In this document: in pieces, positions 17,177 through 26,356 of the stretch
How the letters are laid out: each line of letters starts with the position of its first letter
How positions within the stretch are numbered: the first letter of the stretch is position 1
Source: Bacteroidota bacterium
Lineage (GTDB): Bacteria; Bacteroidota; Bacteroidia; NS11-12g; UBA9320
Reading direction: 5' to 3'
Length of the DNA: 64,000 bases
NCBI GenBank assembly: GCA_013359235.1
Contig: JABWCE010000003.1
Location: 1-64,000, forward strand
Program-made: the position numbers and the translations under genes
Notes under the pieces: generated by a model
What the model saw: only the letters and a program-made list of their open reading frames with translations
What the model was told of the DNA's origin: nothing
The model's database searches: none

Positions 17177-18532
17177 ATGTCAGTTATAGATTCAGTAATA
17201 AGACAGCCTCTGGTTCATGGTGATAAAACCTATCATGATGTTACAACAGATATATGTCGTCCGTTAGAAAACAAGCCTACCAAACTTTGGTGGATAGGGT
17301 TTGTACTTTCATTTCTTTTTTTCATATTGCTTGTTGTTACTTTAACGATAACAACCGCAGTAGGTATAGGGGTTTGGCATATTAACAAAACTATAATGTG
17401 GGGTTGGGATATTACCAACTTCGTGTTTTGGATAGGTATTGGACATGCCGGAACTTTAATTTCGGCCATTTTGCTTCTTTTCCGTCAAAAATGGAGGATG
17501 TCAATTAACCGATCAGCCGAGGCTATGACAATATTTGCTGTATTATGTGCAGCTATTTTCCCATTTTTTCACATGGGAAGAATTTGGGTTGGAATCTACT
17601 GGGTATTCCCTATTCCAAATGCATTTGGCTCACTATGGGTAAATTTTAACTCGCCCCTACTTTGGGATGTTTTCGCAATTTCAACATACTTTTCGGTATC
17701 TTTAATATTCTGGTATCTTGGATTAATTCCTGATATTGCTACTGTAAGAGATAGAACAAAATCAAAAATAAGAAAATACTGGTATAATTTCTTTTCAATG
17801 GGTTGGACAGGTTCTGCCAGAACATGGTCAAGATACGAAATTGCATCATTGATACTTGCTGGTATTTCTACCCCACTTGTTTTATCGGTTCACTCAGTAG
17901 TATCTATGGATTTTGCCACTTCTATTTTACCAGGTTGGCATACTACCATTTTCCCGCCGTACTTTGTTGCAGGTGCTATCTTTTCAGGATTTGGAATGGT
18001 ATTAACTCTTTTGCTCATAGCACGAAAAGTATTAAACTATCAAGAATATATAACAATTAATCACCTTGAAGCTATGGCTAAAATACTAATGCTTACAGGC
18101 ACACTTGTAGGATTAGCATACATTACAGAATTTTTTATAGCATGGTATTCAGGTGTTGAATACGAACAATACGCATTTTTAAACAGAGCTTTTGGACCAT
18201 ATTGGTGGGCATATTGGACAATGATGAGTTGTAACCTTATCGCCCCTCAAGTTTTCTGGTTTAAATGGGCAAGAACTACACCTTGGTTCTTATTTATGTT
18301 ATCAATTATTGTAAACGTAGGTATGTGGTTCGAAAGATTTGTAATTATCGTTACATCACTACATCGCGATTATTTAACATCATCATGGGCAATGTATTCA
18401 CCTTCTTGGGTTGAGATATGTATATTCTTCGGAACATTTGGATTATTCTTTACATGTTTCTTCCTCTTTTGCAGGTTTTTGCCAATTATTAATATGTCAG
18501 AAGTTAAAAGTATAATTAAAAACAGAGAATAA
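17177..18532 (+). CDS. actC: Alternative complex III subunit ActC, NrfD-like quinol-binding membrane protein
   Basis: A 451-residue integral membrane protein of the NrfD/PsrC family with about ten transmembrane segments. The family features [17 protein letters not shown] and [11 protein letters not shown] are seen, the latter around the quinol site next to the ActB ferredoxin domain. In alternative complex III, ActC docks ActB and oxidises menaquinol at the periplasmic side, with a possible proton path through the four-helix bundle. The stop codon is one base before the actD start, so the pair is translationally linked. Length is typical. Confidence 0.93.
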   Translation: MSVIDSVIRQPLVHGDKTYHDVTTDICRPLENKPTKLWWIGFVLSFLFFILLVVTLTITTAVGIGVWHINKTIMWGWDITNFVFWIGIGHAGTLISAILLLFRQKWRMSINRSAEAMTIFAVLCAAIFPFFHMGRIWVGIYWVFPIPNAFGSLWVNFNSPLLWDVFAISTYFSVSLIFWYLGLIPDIATVRDRTKSKIRKYWYNFFSMGWTGSARTWSRYEIASLILAGISTPLVLSVHSVVSMDFATSILPGWHTTIFPPYFVAGAIFSGFGMVLTLLLIARKVLNYQEYITINHLEAMAKILMLTGTLVGLAYITEFFIAWYSGVEYEQYAFLNRAFGPYWWAYWTMMSCNLIAPQVFWFKWARTTPWFLFMLSIIVNVGMWFERFVIIVTSLHRDYLTSSWAMYSPSWVEICIFFGTFGLFFTCFFLFCRFLPIINMSEVKSIIKNRE

Positions 18533-18533
18533 T

Positions 18534-19106
18534 ATGTTTTGCTTTAGTAAGTCAATAGATAAAAGAAATTTAATTTACGGAGTTTTTGATGACGAAAACA
18601 AACTCATAAATACAGTTGAAACAGTAAGAGAAAAGGGCATAGAGATTTTTGATTGTTTTACCCCATTTCCTGTACACCATCTCGATACAGCTATGGGTAT
18701 TAGTCGTTCAAAGCTTTCAGTTGCTGCATTTATTTGTGGTGCAACAGGTTTTGGCCTTGGTTTGCTCCTTCAATTTTATATGATGGTTTTTGATTGGCCC
18801 ATGAATATAGGCGGCAAACCTACATCTTTCAGAATGTTGCCAAGTATGGTACCTGTGGTTTTTGAATGCACAATTCTTTGCACTGCATTTGGTCTTGCAA
18901 TTTTATTTTTTATAAGAAATAAAATGGGACATGGTGTTGTGCCCGATATTCTTGATTTAAGACAAACAGACGACAAATTGCTTATAGCTTTTGATTCTGA
19001 TAAATTAACGAAATATAATATAGAAGAATTAAATACAATTCTTAAAGAAAAAGGAGCACTTGAAATAAATAAATATTCAGGTAAATACGCAGTAAAAAAT
19101 AAATAA
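18534..19106 (+). CDS. actD: Alternative complex III subunit ActD (DUF3341)
   Basis: A 190-residue protein of the DUF3341 family. A soluble ferredoxin-like region (LIYGVFDDENKLINTVETVREKG, and CFTPFPVHHLDTAMG near 40-55) precedes two transmembrane helices (about 62-82 and 105-127). It is a structural subunit that contacts ActC and ActF. It carries no cofactor motifs. It lies 1 base after actC and 10 bases before actE. Confidence 0.92.
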   Translation: MFCFSKSIDKRNLIYGVFDDENKLINTVETVREKGIEIFDCFTPFPVHHLDTAMGISRSKLSVAAFICGATGFGLGLLLQFYMMVFDWPMNIGGKPTSFRMLPSMVPVVFECTILCTAFGLAILFFIRNKMGHGVVPDILDLRQTDDKLLIAFDSDKLTKYNIEELNTILKEKGALEINKYSGKYAVKNK

Positions 19107-19116
19107 TATAGGAAAA

Positions 19117-19755
19117 ATGCTCAACTTAAAAAATATATTTTACACTTGTGTTGCTGCCACAGCACTTTATTCATGTACAAGTAAAGGTGATAATCCGGGT
19201 ATTGAATATGCACCCGATATGTATGTTTCAAAAGCCTATGAACCTTTTTCGCAAGAAAAGCACATGGATTTGAATCCAAATGGAATGACCATGAGATTAC
19301 CCGTAGCAGGTACTATTGCCAGAGGACAACTAGATTATATTTTTAATTATCCAAATACACCGGAAGGTTATGAAGCATCTGCTGCTGCAGTAAATCCAGT
19401 TTCAAAAACTGAGGAAAACCTTATGGAAGGTGAAAAATTGTATAATATCTATTGTTCATTATGCCATGGAAAAACCGGTGGAAACGATGGCTCTGTTATT
19501 ACAGTTGGAAATTTTGCTCGTCCTTCATTTGCAAATTATCAAGACCCATATATACAAAATTTGCCTGAAGGAAAAATTTTCTTTGTAATAACTAATGGAA
19601 AAAACATGATGGGAGCACATGGACACATGCTTACGCCACATCAGAGATGGCAGGTGGTTAATTATGTAAAAAAACTTAGTTTAGGTGATAATTTCAAAAC
19701 CCAAAACGAAAATAACACAATTGCAAACACTGATTCTACAACAATAAATAATTAA
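19117..19755 (+). CDS. actE: Alternative complex III subunit ActE, monoheme cytochrome c lipoprotein
   Basis: A 212-residue lipoprotein with lipobox LYSC (Cys20) and one heme site CSLCH at about 113-117 in a class I cytochrome c domain. The Met-rich segment GKNMMGAHGHMLTPHQRW probably supplies the axial Met. The pre-heme part contains the ActE features YAPDMYVSKAYEPF and MRLPVAGTIARG. ActE takes electrons from ActA and can hand them to the terminal oxidase. The tail after the cytochrome fold is a short Asn/Thr-rich extension. Confidence 0.92.
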   Translation: MLNLKNIFYTCVAATALYSCTSKGDNPGIEYAPDMYVSKAYEPFSQEKHMDLNPNGMTMRLPVAGTIARGQLDYIFNYPNTPEGYEASAAAVNPVSKTEENLMEGEKLYNIYCSLCHGKTGGNDGSVITVGNFARPSFANYQDPYIQNLPEGKIFFVITNGKNMMGAHGHMLTPHQRWQVVNYVKKLSLGDNFKTQNENNTIANTDSTTINN

Positions 19756-19760
19756 GAAAA

Positions 19761-21083
19761 ATGGGACATAATCATCATATAGATATAAAACAAGAAAAAT
19801 TTGAATTTACATCAAAGTCAAAAATGATTAGCATAGTTCTTTTGGCTGTTGGATTAATTCTTTCGGTTATAGGTGTTATACAAATAAAAAACCATGATAC
19901 TTCTTCATCTCACAAACACCAGACAGAAGTTACTACTGCAAACACTGCAGAACATGCATCAGCTACCGAAGAACATGGTAAATCATGGACTTTGCGTTTT
20001 TGGGCAAATTTATTGATTAACAGCTATTATTTCTTACTTTTTGGAATTGGAGGTTTGTTTTTTGTAGCATTAAATTATATTGCAAATGCAGGTTGGGCAA
20101 CAATGATAAAAAGAATTGCCGAAGCTATGAGCTCATATATACCGATAGGGTTTATTATACTTATGATAACTCTTATATTTGGTGGTAAAGAATTATATCA
20201 CTGGATACATTACGAACACTTAGGATTAAAAGAAGGAATGGAAGGATATGACAAAATACTTGATGGTAAAAGTGGATTTTTAAATACAAAATTTCTATTT
20301 TTCGGTGTTCCTTTTATATTTTTTATTTGGTACATTTTCCGCACCCTTCTCAGAAGGCTTTCAATAAAGGAAGACGAACAAGGCGGTTTAACATTTTTTA
20401 ATAAATCAGTTAAATTATCAGCCGGGTTTATGGTGTTGTTTCTTTTCTCATTTTCAATTTTCGCATGGATTGTAATGATGAGTATTGATGCACACTGGTA
20501 TAGTACAATTTATTCAGTTTACAATTGGGGGATATTGTTTGTTACTTCAATAACCATTATTAGCTTTTTTATTCTTTATCTTAAATCAAAAGGATATATG
20601 GAATTAGTTTCTTCCGAAATTTTGCATGACCTTGGAAAATTTATGTTCGCATTCTGTATTTTTTGGGCTTATATATGGGTAGCTCAATTTTTACTTATTT
20701 GGTACGCCAATATTCACGAGGAAATTGTATATTATAATATCCGTTTGCATGGATATTTCAGACCTTTGTTTTTTATCAACCTTTTCATCAATTTCTTTAT
20801 TCCATTTTTAATTTTGATGACTAAAAATGCTAAACGCAATCCAAAAACATTATTATTAGCAGGTACTTGTATTTTAGTTGGGCACTGGTTAGACTTATAC
20901 ATTATGGTAATGCCAGGAACTATGGGCGAATCATCAGGAATTGGGTTACTTGAAATTGGTATGCCAATAGCTTTTGCAGGTTTGTTTATTTACATTGTTA
21001 AAAACAGCCTATCAAAAGCTAATCTTTATCCTGAAAAACATCCTTATATTGTTGAATCGGCAACTTATGATGTTGGAGTTTAA
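19761..21083 (+). CDS. actF: Alternative complex III subunit ActF, NrfD-like membrane protein
   Basis: A 440-residue membrane protein with about ten transmembrane segments, distantly related to ActC. A His-rich cytoplasmic start (MGHNHH) precedes a first helix at about 25-43, then a polar stretch and the conserved SWTLRFWANLLINSYYF region. The segments FAFCIFWAYIWVAQFLLIWYAN (interrupted here only by residue choice) and GHWLDLYIMVMP are typical of quinol:cytochrome c oxidoreductase subunit 2. It ends the operon: a strong terminator follows 30 bases later, and no cytochrome oxidase genes come after it. Confidence 0.92.
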   Translation: MGHNHHIDIKQEKFEFTSKSKMISIVLLAVGLILSVIGVIQIKNHDTSSSHKHQTEVTTANTAEHASATEEHGKSWTLRFWANLLINSYYFLLFGIGGLFFVALNYIANAGWATMIKRIAEAMSSYIPIGFIILMITLIFGGKELYHWIHYEHLGLKEGMEGYDKILDGKSGFLNTKFLFFGVPFIFFIWYIFRTLLRRLSIKEDEQGGLTFFNKSVKLSAGFMVLFLFSFSIFAWIVMMSIDAHWYSTIYSVYNWGILFVTSITIISFFILYLKSKGYMELVSSEILHDLGKFMFAFCIFWAYIWVAQFLLIWYANIHEEIVYYNIRLHGYFRPLFFINLFINFFIPFLILMTKNAKRNPKTLLLAGTCILVGHWLDLYIMVMPGTMGESSGIGLLEIGMPIAFAGLFIYIVKNSLSKANLYPEKHPYIVESATYDVGV

Positions 21084-21112
21084 TTAATTTAATTGTTTCA
21101 TAAAATTTTATT

Positions 21113-21143
21113 AAAGGCAAAATTTAGTTTTGCCTTTTTTTTT
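21113..21143 (+). terminator. Rho-independent terminator of the act operon
   Basis: The 10-bp stem AAAGGCAAAA/TTTTGCCTTT with loop TTTAG is followed by a long T run, 30 bases after the actF stop. It lies upstream of the chosen start of the next gene and so argues against any earlier start for it. Confidence 0.9.
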
Positions 21144-21222
21144 AAAAAAATTTTTAACTTTAATTTTAAATGATTTTTTTGAGCTAAAGGCTTTAATTTG
21201 CAACAAATTTGAAAAAACAAAA

Positions 21223-21975
21223 ATGTTAAGGCATCTTAAAATCGCAATTTTTGTATTAGTTATTTCTGTAATAGTAAGCTGTAATGATGATGACCCAAAG
21301 CCTTTTAAACAAACAGTAAACTTAATAATAACCCATAAATGGAAAGACAGCGCACTTAAATTGAACAAAGAAAATTACTGGGATCGCAGCTTTAGAATAG
21401 ATACAATTTCTGTTAATAATATAATTTATCATATCAATAATCTAAGATTAAAAACCACCGACAGCCTAATTGTTGATGCACATTCGCAATATTATATGGT
21501 TGATTTATTGCAAAATAAAACATTTCCGCAAGATATTGCATTTGAAACGCCTCTTGAAGGTGTGAAATATTACATTTGCAGCATTGAATTTACAATTGGA
21601 ATTGAAGATTCTATTACAAATTTAAAAAATACTCTTTCTACTCTTTTTCCCAATCCAATGTATTCTGACAGTATTAAAGGATATATAAATTTCAATTTTG
21701 AAGGATATTCGAATAAAATTAATTCAATAAAATACAAAGTAGGAGGTTATGTAAATCCCTATAAAAACTCAAGACGTATTAAACTTACTTTAAATAAACC
21801 ATTTTTGCTAAACAGATATAATACTTTATCATTAAAAGCAGATATTTTTAAACTTTTTAAATCGAAAAATCAGATAGATATTGAAACTCTTAATTATGTT
21901 GAAAAACCTGATAACGACAGCAAAAAACTTGCTGAAAACATTGCAACTATATTTAGTGTAGAATCATTTAAATAA
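21223..21975 (+). CDS. MbnP-like lipoprotein
   Basis: About 250 residues from ATG at 21223; an earlier in-frame start at 21130 would lie inside the terminator. The signal peptide ends in lipobox VIVSC (Cys20). The mature part resembles the MbnP family (formerly an uncharacterised domain beside MbnH/MauG di-heme proteins): a first strand VNLIITHKWKDSALKLNKENYW, then DTISVNNIIYHINNLRLKTTD, and QYYMVDL. MbnP proteins bind copper in methanotrophs and are often next to cytochrome c peroxidase genes. None is visible here, although the act operon is directly upstream. The family call is moderate. Confidence 0.65.
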   Translation: MLRHLKIAIFVLVISVIVSCNDDDPKPFKQTVNLIITHKWKDSALKLNKENYWDRSFRIDTISVNNIIYHINNLRLKTTDSLIVDAHSQYYMVDLLQNKTFPQDIAFETPLEGVKYYICSIEFTIGIEDSITNLKNTLSTLFPNPMYSDSIKGYINFNFEGYSNKINSIKYKVGGYVNPYKNSRRIKLTLNKPFLLNRYNTLSLKADIFKLFKSKNQIDIETLNYVEKPDNDSKKLAENIATIFSVESFK

Positions 21976-22008
21976 AATTTCATTTCAATTTTATAATTTT
22001 TTGCAAAC

Positions 22009-22016
22009 TAAATTTG
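22009..22016 (+). promoter_or_regulatory. Promoter -7 element upstream of chorismate mutase
   Basis: TAAATTTG matches TAnnTTTG, 29 bases before the TTG start of the chorismate mutase-like gene. Confidence 0.5.
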
Positions 22017-22044
22017 CAATTAAAATATTTATATAGGTAAAACA

Positions 22045-22299
22045 TTGGAAAAAAGCAGGAAAAAGCTATTAAAAATTGATAAAAAGATAATTCAGCTACT
22101 TGGCGATAGGATGAAAATTTCGCAGGAAATTGGCAACTATAAAAAGCAGAATAAAATAGAACACAAACAGACCAAATACTGGAAAGAAACTGAAATTATT
22201 AGAAATAACTGGGCAACAGAGCAAAACGTTGAACAAAATTTTATCAAAAAACTTTTTAATGCAATAAGAAGAGAATCGCTTAGAATACAGAAAAAATGA
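22045..22299 (+). CDS. Chorismate mutase type II-like protein
   Basis: An 84-residue all-helical protein with the AroQ pattern: a long first helix with KKLLKIDKKIIQLLGDRMKISQEIGNYKK, then KQTKYWKETEIIRNNW, and a last helix FIKKLFNAIRRESLRIQ. It would convert chorismate to prephenate in Phe/Tyr synthesis. The start is TTG at 22045. Its stop overlaps the next start by 4 bases (ATGA), so it is co-translated with the U32 gene. A free-standing monofunctional mutase is possible. Equally, it may be a mutase-fold protein with another role: the basic residues for substrate binding cannot be confirmed by eye. Confidence 0.75.
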   Translation: MEKSRKKLLKIDKKIIQLLGDRMKISQEIGNYKKQNKIEHKQTKYWKETEIIRNNWATEQNVEQNFIKKLFNAIRRESLRIQKK

Positions 22300-23531
22300 A
22301 GATGAAAATGGAAATAATGTCGCCAGCCGGTTCTTATGAATCGCTAATGGCTGCAATACAAGCAGGGGCAGACTCAATATATTTTGGTGTAGAACAGCTA
22401 AATATGCGAACACGTTCTAGCAACAACTTTACAATTGAAGATTTGCATAAAATAGCTGCCCTTTGCCATGAAAACAAAGTAAAAAGTTATTTAACTCTTA
22501 ACACAATAGTTTACGATCACGATATTTCATTGATGAAAGAAATTGTAAATGCCGTTAAGAAAAGTGGTGTTGATGCTATTATAGCCTCTGACCATGCTGT
22601 GATGAACTATGCAAAAAAAACAGGTGTAAAAGTTCATATTTCAACTCAAGCAAATATTACAAATATTGATACTGTAGAATTTTACTCACAATATGCCGAT
22701 GTTATGGTATTAGCCAGAGAATTAACTCTTTTGCAGGCTTCGGCAATAGTTTCGTCAATAAAAAAACATAAAATAAAAGGTCCAAGTGGCAACTTGGTAA
22801 AAATTGAGATTTTTGCTCATGGTGCATTGTGTATGGCTGTTTCAGGAAAATGTTATTTAAGCCTACATTCAAATAATGCCTCGGCAAACAGAGGTGCATG
22901 TATTCAAAACTGTAGAAAAAGCTATATTGTAACAGATAAAGAAGATGGAGTAGAACTTGAAATAGATAATGAATACATTATGTCTGCAAAAGATCTTTGC
23001 ACTATTGATTTTCTTGATAAAATAAAAGAAACAGGAATAAATATTCTAAAAATAGAAGGGCGTGGAAGAAGTGCCGAATACGTTTATACAGTTACAAAAT
23101 GTTACAGAGAAGCCGTTGATTCGTTTGAAAATAATACTTACACTAAAGAAAATATTGAAACTTGGAAAAATAGGTTAGCTACAGTTTACAACAGAGGTTT
23201 TTGGGATGGGTATTATCTGGGCAAAAAACTTGGTGAATGGAGCAATAATTATGGTTCGCAAGCTACCAAACGCAAGGTTTATGTAGGCAAAGGCGTGAAA
23301 TATTTTGAAGAGGCAGGAGTTGCACAATTTGTTTTAGAATCGCAAAGTTTGAACAAGGGTGACGAAATTTTAATTACAGGTCCTACAACAGGAATTATAC
23401 AAACATCAATTGAAGAGATGAGGATAGAAAATACTATTGCCGAAAAAGCTATAAAGGGTGATAACATTACTTTAAAATTAAAAGACAAAATAAGACCCTC
23501 AGATAAGTTGTATAAAGTTATTCAATCATAA
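22296..23531 (+). CDS. Peptidase U32 family protein, TrhP/YegQ-like tRNA hydroxylation factor
   Basis: A 411-residue protein of the U32 family. The TIM-barrel part begins MEIMSPAGSYESLMAAIQAGAD and continues with DSIYFGVEQLNMR. The four-cysteine region (GALCMAVSGKCYLS, then RGACIQNCRKSY) is the iron-sulfur site of the TrhP/RlhA group. TrhP makes 5-hydroxyuridine at the wobble position of tRNAs, using prephenate-derived substrate in Escherichia coli. Here the upstream gene is a chorismate mutase-like protein and the downstream one a ferredoxin, both of which fit that chemistry. The protein is not a protease in the tested members. The TrhP assignment versus another U32 subgroup is inference. 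Confidence 0.85.
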   Translation: MKMKMEIMSPAGSYESLMAAIQAGADSIYFGVEQLNMRTRSSNNFTIEDLHKIAALCHENKVKSYLTLNTIVYDHDISLMKEIVNAVKKSGVDAIIASDHAVMNYAKKTGVKVHISTQANITNIDTVEFYSQYADVMVLARELTLLQASAIVSSIKKHKIKGPSGNLVKIEIFAHGALCMAVSGKCYLSLHSNNASANRGACIQNCRKSYIVTDKEDGVELEIDNEYIMSAKDLCTIDFLDKIKETGINILKIEGRGRSAEYVYTVTKCYREAVDSFENNTYTKENIETWKNRLATVYNRGFWDGYYLGKKLGEWSNNYGSQATKRKVYVGKGVKYFEEAGVAQFVLESQSLNKGDEILITGPTTGIIQTSIEEMRIENTIAEKAIKGDNITLKLKDKIRPSDKLYKVIQS

Positions 23532-23534
23532 AAA

Positions 23535-23762
23535 ATGATTAGGATTATTTTTCAACGTGAAAAATGTATAGGTTGTAATGCTTGTACCGAAGCAGCCCGA
23601 TACAGATGGCGACTTTCACGAAAGGATGGAAAAAGCATTTTGTTGGACAGTATTAAAAAGAGAAATTTTTATATTTCGATAATTGGCGATGATGAATGGG
23701 ACGCTAATAAAATTGCTGCTGAAAGTTGCCCAGTAAAAATAATAAAACTTGAAAAAATTTGA
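23535..23762 (+). CDS. Small single-cluster ferredoxin
   Basis: A 75-residue protein with Cys11, Cys14, Cys17 (CIGCNAC) and Cys65 (ESCPVKI), enough for one [4Fe-4S] cluster. The usual second cluster motif is absent and the middle is a strand-rich spacer (KSILLDSIKKRNFYISII). It starts 3 bases after the U32 gene, so it is most likely its redox partner, giving electrons to the U32 iron-sulfur protein. Confidence 0.85.
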   Translation: MIRIIFQREKCIGCNACTEAARYRWRLSRKDGKSILLDSIKKRNFYISIIGDDEWDANKIAAESCPVKIIKLEKI

Positions 23763-23820
23763 TTTTTTTTGATTAGATTTTAAAAACTTATTATTGCAAA
23801 ATTTTAAAATTTTTCAACTA

Positions 23821-24696
23821 ATGAAAGCATATATATTTCCCGGTCAAGGGGCACAATTTACAGGAATGGGCAAGGACCTTTTCGAAAACAATTCAAAAGC
23901 AAAAGAATTATTTATAAAAGCCGATGAAATACTTGGTTTTTCTATTTCAAAAGTAATGTTTGAAGGAAATGACGAAGAACTAAAAGCTACAAAAATTACA
24001 CAACCCGCTGTATTTCTACATTCAGTAATAAAAGCTATGTGTATTGAAAACTTTAACCCTAGCATGGTTGCAGGACATTCACTTGGCGAATTTTCGGCTC
24101 TTGTGGCAAACAAATGTCTTTCTTATGAAGATGGATTAAAATTAGTTTCAAAAAGAGCAAATGCAATGCAAAAAGCATGTGAGCAAAACCCTTCAACTAT
24201 GGCTGCAATACTTGGACTGGACGATGAAATAGTTGAAAAAATTTGCAATTCTATAACTGATGAAATTGTGGTTGCAGCAAACTACAATTGTCCAGGTCAA
24301 ATTGTTATTTCAGGTAGTATAAATGGTGTAAATATTGCCTGCGAAAAATTAAAAGAAGCAGGTGCAAAAAGAGCTTTACCTCTTTCTGTTGGCGGAGCTT
24401 TTCATTCACCACTAATGGAACCGGCAAAAGTAGAACTTGAAGAAGCTATAGCATCTACAATTTTCAATGCCCCAATATGTCCGGTTTATCAAAACATTTC
24501 GGCAAAACCATATATAAAGCCTGAAGAAATAAAGCAAAACCTCATTTTACAACTTACTGCACCGGTAAGATGGACACAAAGCATAAATAATATGATAGCA
24601 GATGGAGCAACATTATTTACCGAAGTAGGACCAGGAAATGTTTTACAGGGCTTAGTAAAAAAAATAAATCGTGAAACAGAAACTGCATCAGCTTAA
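23821..24696 (+). CDS. fabD: Malonyl-CoA:ACP transacylase
   Basis: A 291-residue enzyme from ATG at 23821 (MKAYIFPGQGAQ); the upstream TTG at 23794 adds residues that families do not have. The nucleophile is Ser87 in GHSLGE. The substrate-binding region shows ITQPAVFLHSV, and the catalytic His is in GGAFHSPLM. It loads malonyl groups onto acyl carrier protein for fatty acid elongation. It is separate from acpP-fabF, which lie at 57143-58636. Confidence 0.95.
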   Translation: MKAYIFPGQGAQFTGMGKDLFENNSKAKELFIKADEILGFSISKVMFEGNDEELKATKITQPAVFLHSVIKAMCIENFNPSMVAGHSLGEFSALVANKCLSYEDGLKLVSKRANAMQKACEQNPSTMAAILGLDDEIVEKICNSITDEIVVAANYNCPGQIVISGSINGVNIACEKLKEAGAKRALPLSVGGAFHSPLMEPAKVELEEAIASTIFNAPICPVYQNISAKPYIKPEEIKQNLILQLTAPVRWTQSINNMIADGATLFTEVGPGNVLQGLVKKINRETETASA

Positions 24697-24771
24697 TATG
24701 TTTAAATTGTATAAAAGTTTCAAAGATTGTCATATATCAAATTTTTTTTTCATTAAAAAAATAATATAAAA

Positions 24772-24779
24772 TATCTTTG
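24772..24779 (+). promoter_or_regulatory. Promoter -7 element of tRNA-Leu
   Basis: TATCTTTG fits TAnnTTTG, ending 13 bases before the mature tRNA 5' end, a normal distance for a tRNA promoter in this phylum. Confidence 0.55.
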
Positions 24780-24792
24780 CAAAAAAATTTCA

Positions 24793-24874
24793 GCCCGGTT
24801 GATGAAATTGGTAGACATGCCATCTTGAGGGGGTGGTGGCTTAGGCTGTAGCAGTTCGAATCTGCTACCGGGCA
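24793..24874 (+). tRNA. tRNA-Leu (GAG)
   Basis: An 82-base cloverleaf with acceptor arms GCCCGGT and ACCGGGC plus discriminator A. The D arm is ATTGGTAGACAT, the anticodon stem CCATC/GGTGG with loop TTGAGGG (anticodon GAG at 24827-24829). It has a long class II variable arm and the T arm AGCAG-TTCGAAT-CTGCT. CCA is not encoded. Confidence 0.95.
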
Positions 24875-24895
24875 CTTTAAAAAAAGCAAAAATAA

Positions 24896-26260
24896 TTATT
24901 TGCTCATTTCGGCAAAAAACTTGTAGAAATACGGAATAGTTTCTATCCCTTTATAAAAATTAAACAAGCCGTAATGTTCGTTTGGCGAATGAATTGCATC
25001 ACTATCTAAACCAAATCCCATAAGTACTGTTTTAATTCCAAGTTCTTTTTCGAAAAGTGCAACAATAGGAATACTACCCCCTCCAAAAGTTGGAATCGGG
25101 GCTTTGCCATAAGTAGTTTCAATAGCTTTTGATGCTGCTTTGAAAGCAATGGAATCGGTTGGAGTTACAGCGGCTTCGCCTCCATGATGTGGTTTAACCT
25201 TTACTTTTACACCTTTAGGTGCTATAGTAATAAAATAATCAGAAAATAGCTTGGTTATTTTTTCAGACTTTTGATTTGGTATCAAACGCATCGAAATTTT
25301 GGCATAAGCTTTTGATGGCAATACTGTTTTTGCTCCTTCACCAATATAACCTCCCCAAATTCCATTAAGTTCAAAAGTTGGTCTAATCCCTGTCCTTTCA
25401 AGTGTTGTGTACCCTTTTTCGCCCATTACTTCTTCTATGTCGAGGTCTTTTTTATAATTATCAAGATTAAAAGGTGCCGAATTCAATGCTTTTCTATCAG
25501 CATCACTATAAACATTAACATCATCATAAAAACCGGGAATTGTAATGTGTCTGTTTTCATCGTGCATAGATGCAATCATACTACACAAAATGTTAATTGG
25601 ATTGGCAACGGCACCACCATATACGCCCGAATGTAAATCTCTGTTTGGTCCTGTAACTTCTACTTCTACATAGCTTAAGCCACGCAAACCTACATCAATA
25701 GATGGAATATCATTTGCTATCATTCCTGTATCCGAAATAAGAATAACATCAGCTTTTAGCTTGTCGTTATGGCTTTTTACATAAATTTCAAGATTGGTAC
25801 TTCCTATTTCCTCCTCCCCTTCTATCATAAATTTTACATTGCAAGCCAATGTTCCTGTATGCATCATAGTTTCAAATGCTTTAATGTGCATATACATTTG
25901 CCCTTTGTCATCGCATGAACCTCTTGCATAAATTTTACCATCTCTAATTGTAGGCTCAAAAGCAGGTGTAGTCCAAAGTTCGTCAGGAACAGAAGGCTGT
26001 ACATCGTAATGACCGTAAACAAGTACAGTAGGTAATAATTTATCAATGATTTTTTCACCATAAACTATAGGATTGCCCGCTGTTTCTTCAAGTACAACAT
26101 TTTCTGCACCGGCTTCAATTAGTTTTGCCTTTACAAATTCTGCTGTTTTTCTCACATCTGCAGCAAAAGCTTTATCAGCACTAATGCTTGGAATTCTTAG
26201 CATTTCAAATAATTCGCTCAAAAATCTATCTTTGTTTTTATTAATATACTCTGTTTGCAT
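24896..26260 (-). CDS. M20 family dipeptidase
   Basis: A 454-residue cytosolic metallopeptidase of the ArgE/DapE/CPG2 clan. The metal site motifs are VYGHYDVQP, GSCDDKGQ and EGEEEIGS, with the catalytic Glu pair inside the last. The dimerisation (lid) domain lies between about 195 and 350 (DLHSGVYGGAVANP at its start). The C-terminal part carries FGGGSIPI and the final metal ligand in DAIHSPNEHYG. It probably cleaves dipeptides with broad specificity. It is monocistronic, between tRNA-Leu and a TPR protein terminator. Length and motifs are typical. Confidence 0.92.
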   Translation of the reverse strand: MQTEYINKNKDRFLSELFEMLRIPSISADKAFAADVRKTAEFVKAKLIEAGAENVVLEETAGNPIVYGEKIIDKLLPTVLVYGHYDVQPSVPDELWTTPAFEPTIRDGKIYARGSCDDKGQMYMHIKAFETMMHTGTLACNVKFMIEGEEEIGSTNLEIYVKSHNDKLKADVILISDTGMIANDIPSIDVGLRGLSYVEVEVTGPNRDLHSGVYGGAVANPINILCSMIASMHDENRHITIPGFYDDVNVYSDADRKALNSAPFNLDNYKKDLDIEEVMGEKGYTTLERTGIRPTFELNGIWGGYIGEGAKTVLPSKAYAKISMRLIPNQKSEKITKLFSDYFITIAPKGVKVKVKPHHGGEAAVTPTDSIAFKAASKAIETTYGKAPIPTFGGGSIPIVALFEKELGIKTVLMGFGLDSDAIHSPNEHYGLFNFYKGIETIPYFYKFFAEMSK

Positions 26261-26300
26261 TTTTTAAATATTTGCATACGAAATTACTATTTGAAAGTTC

Positions 26301-26331
26301 AAAAAAAAAGCAGGTAAAAAACTTTACCTGC
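26301..26331 (-). terminator. Rho-independent terminator of the TPR gene
   Basis: The stem GCAGGTAAA/TTTACCTGC (9 bp) with a 4-base loop is followed on the minus strand by nine U residues (A run 26301-26309). It lies 26 bases past the TPR gene stop. Confidence 0.9.
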
Positions 26332-26356
26332 CAATTTATATTTAAAATTTCTTTTT

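Noticed and set aside
21130-21222. Earlier in-frame start for the MbnP-like protein
   Set aside because: The added region runs through the terminator of the act operon and would destroy the lipoprotein signal peptide.
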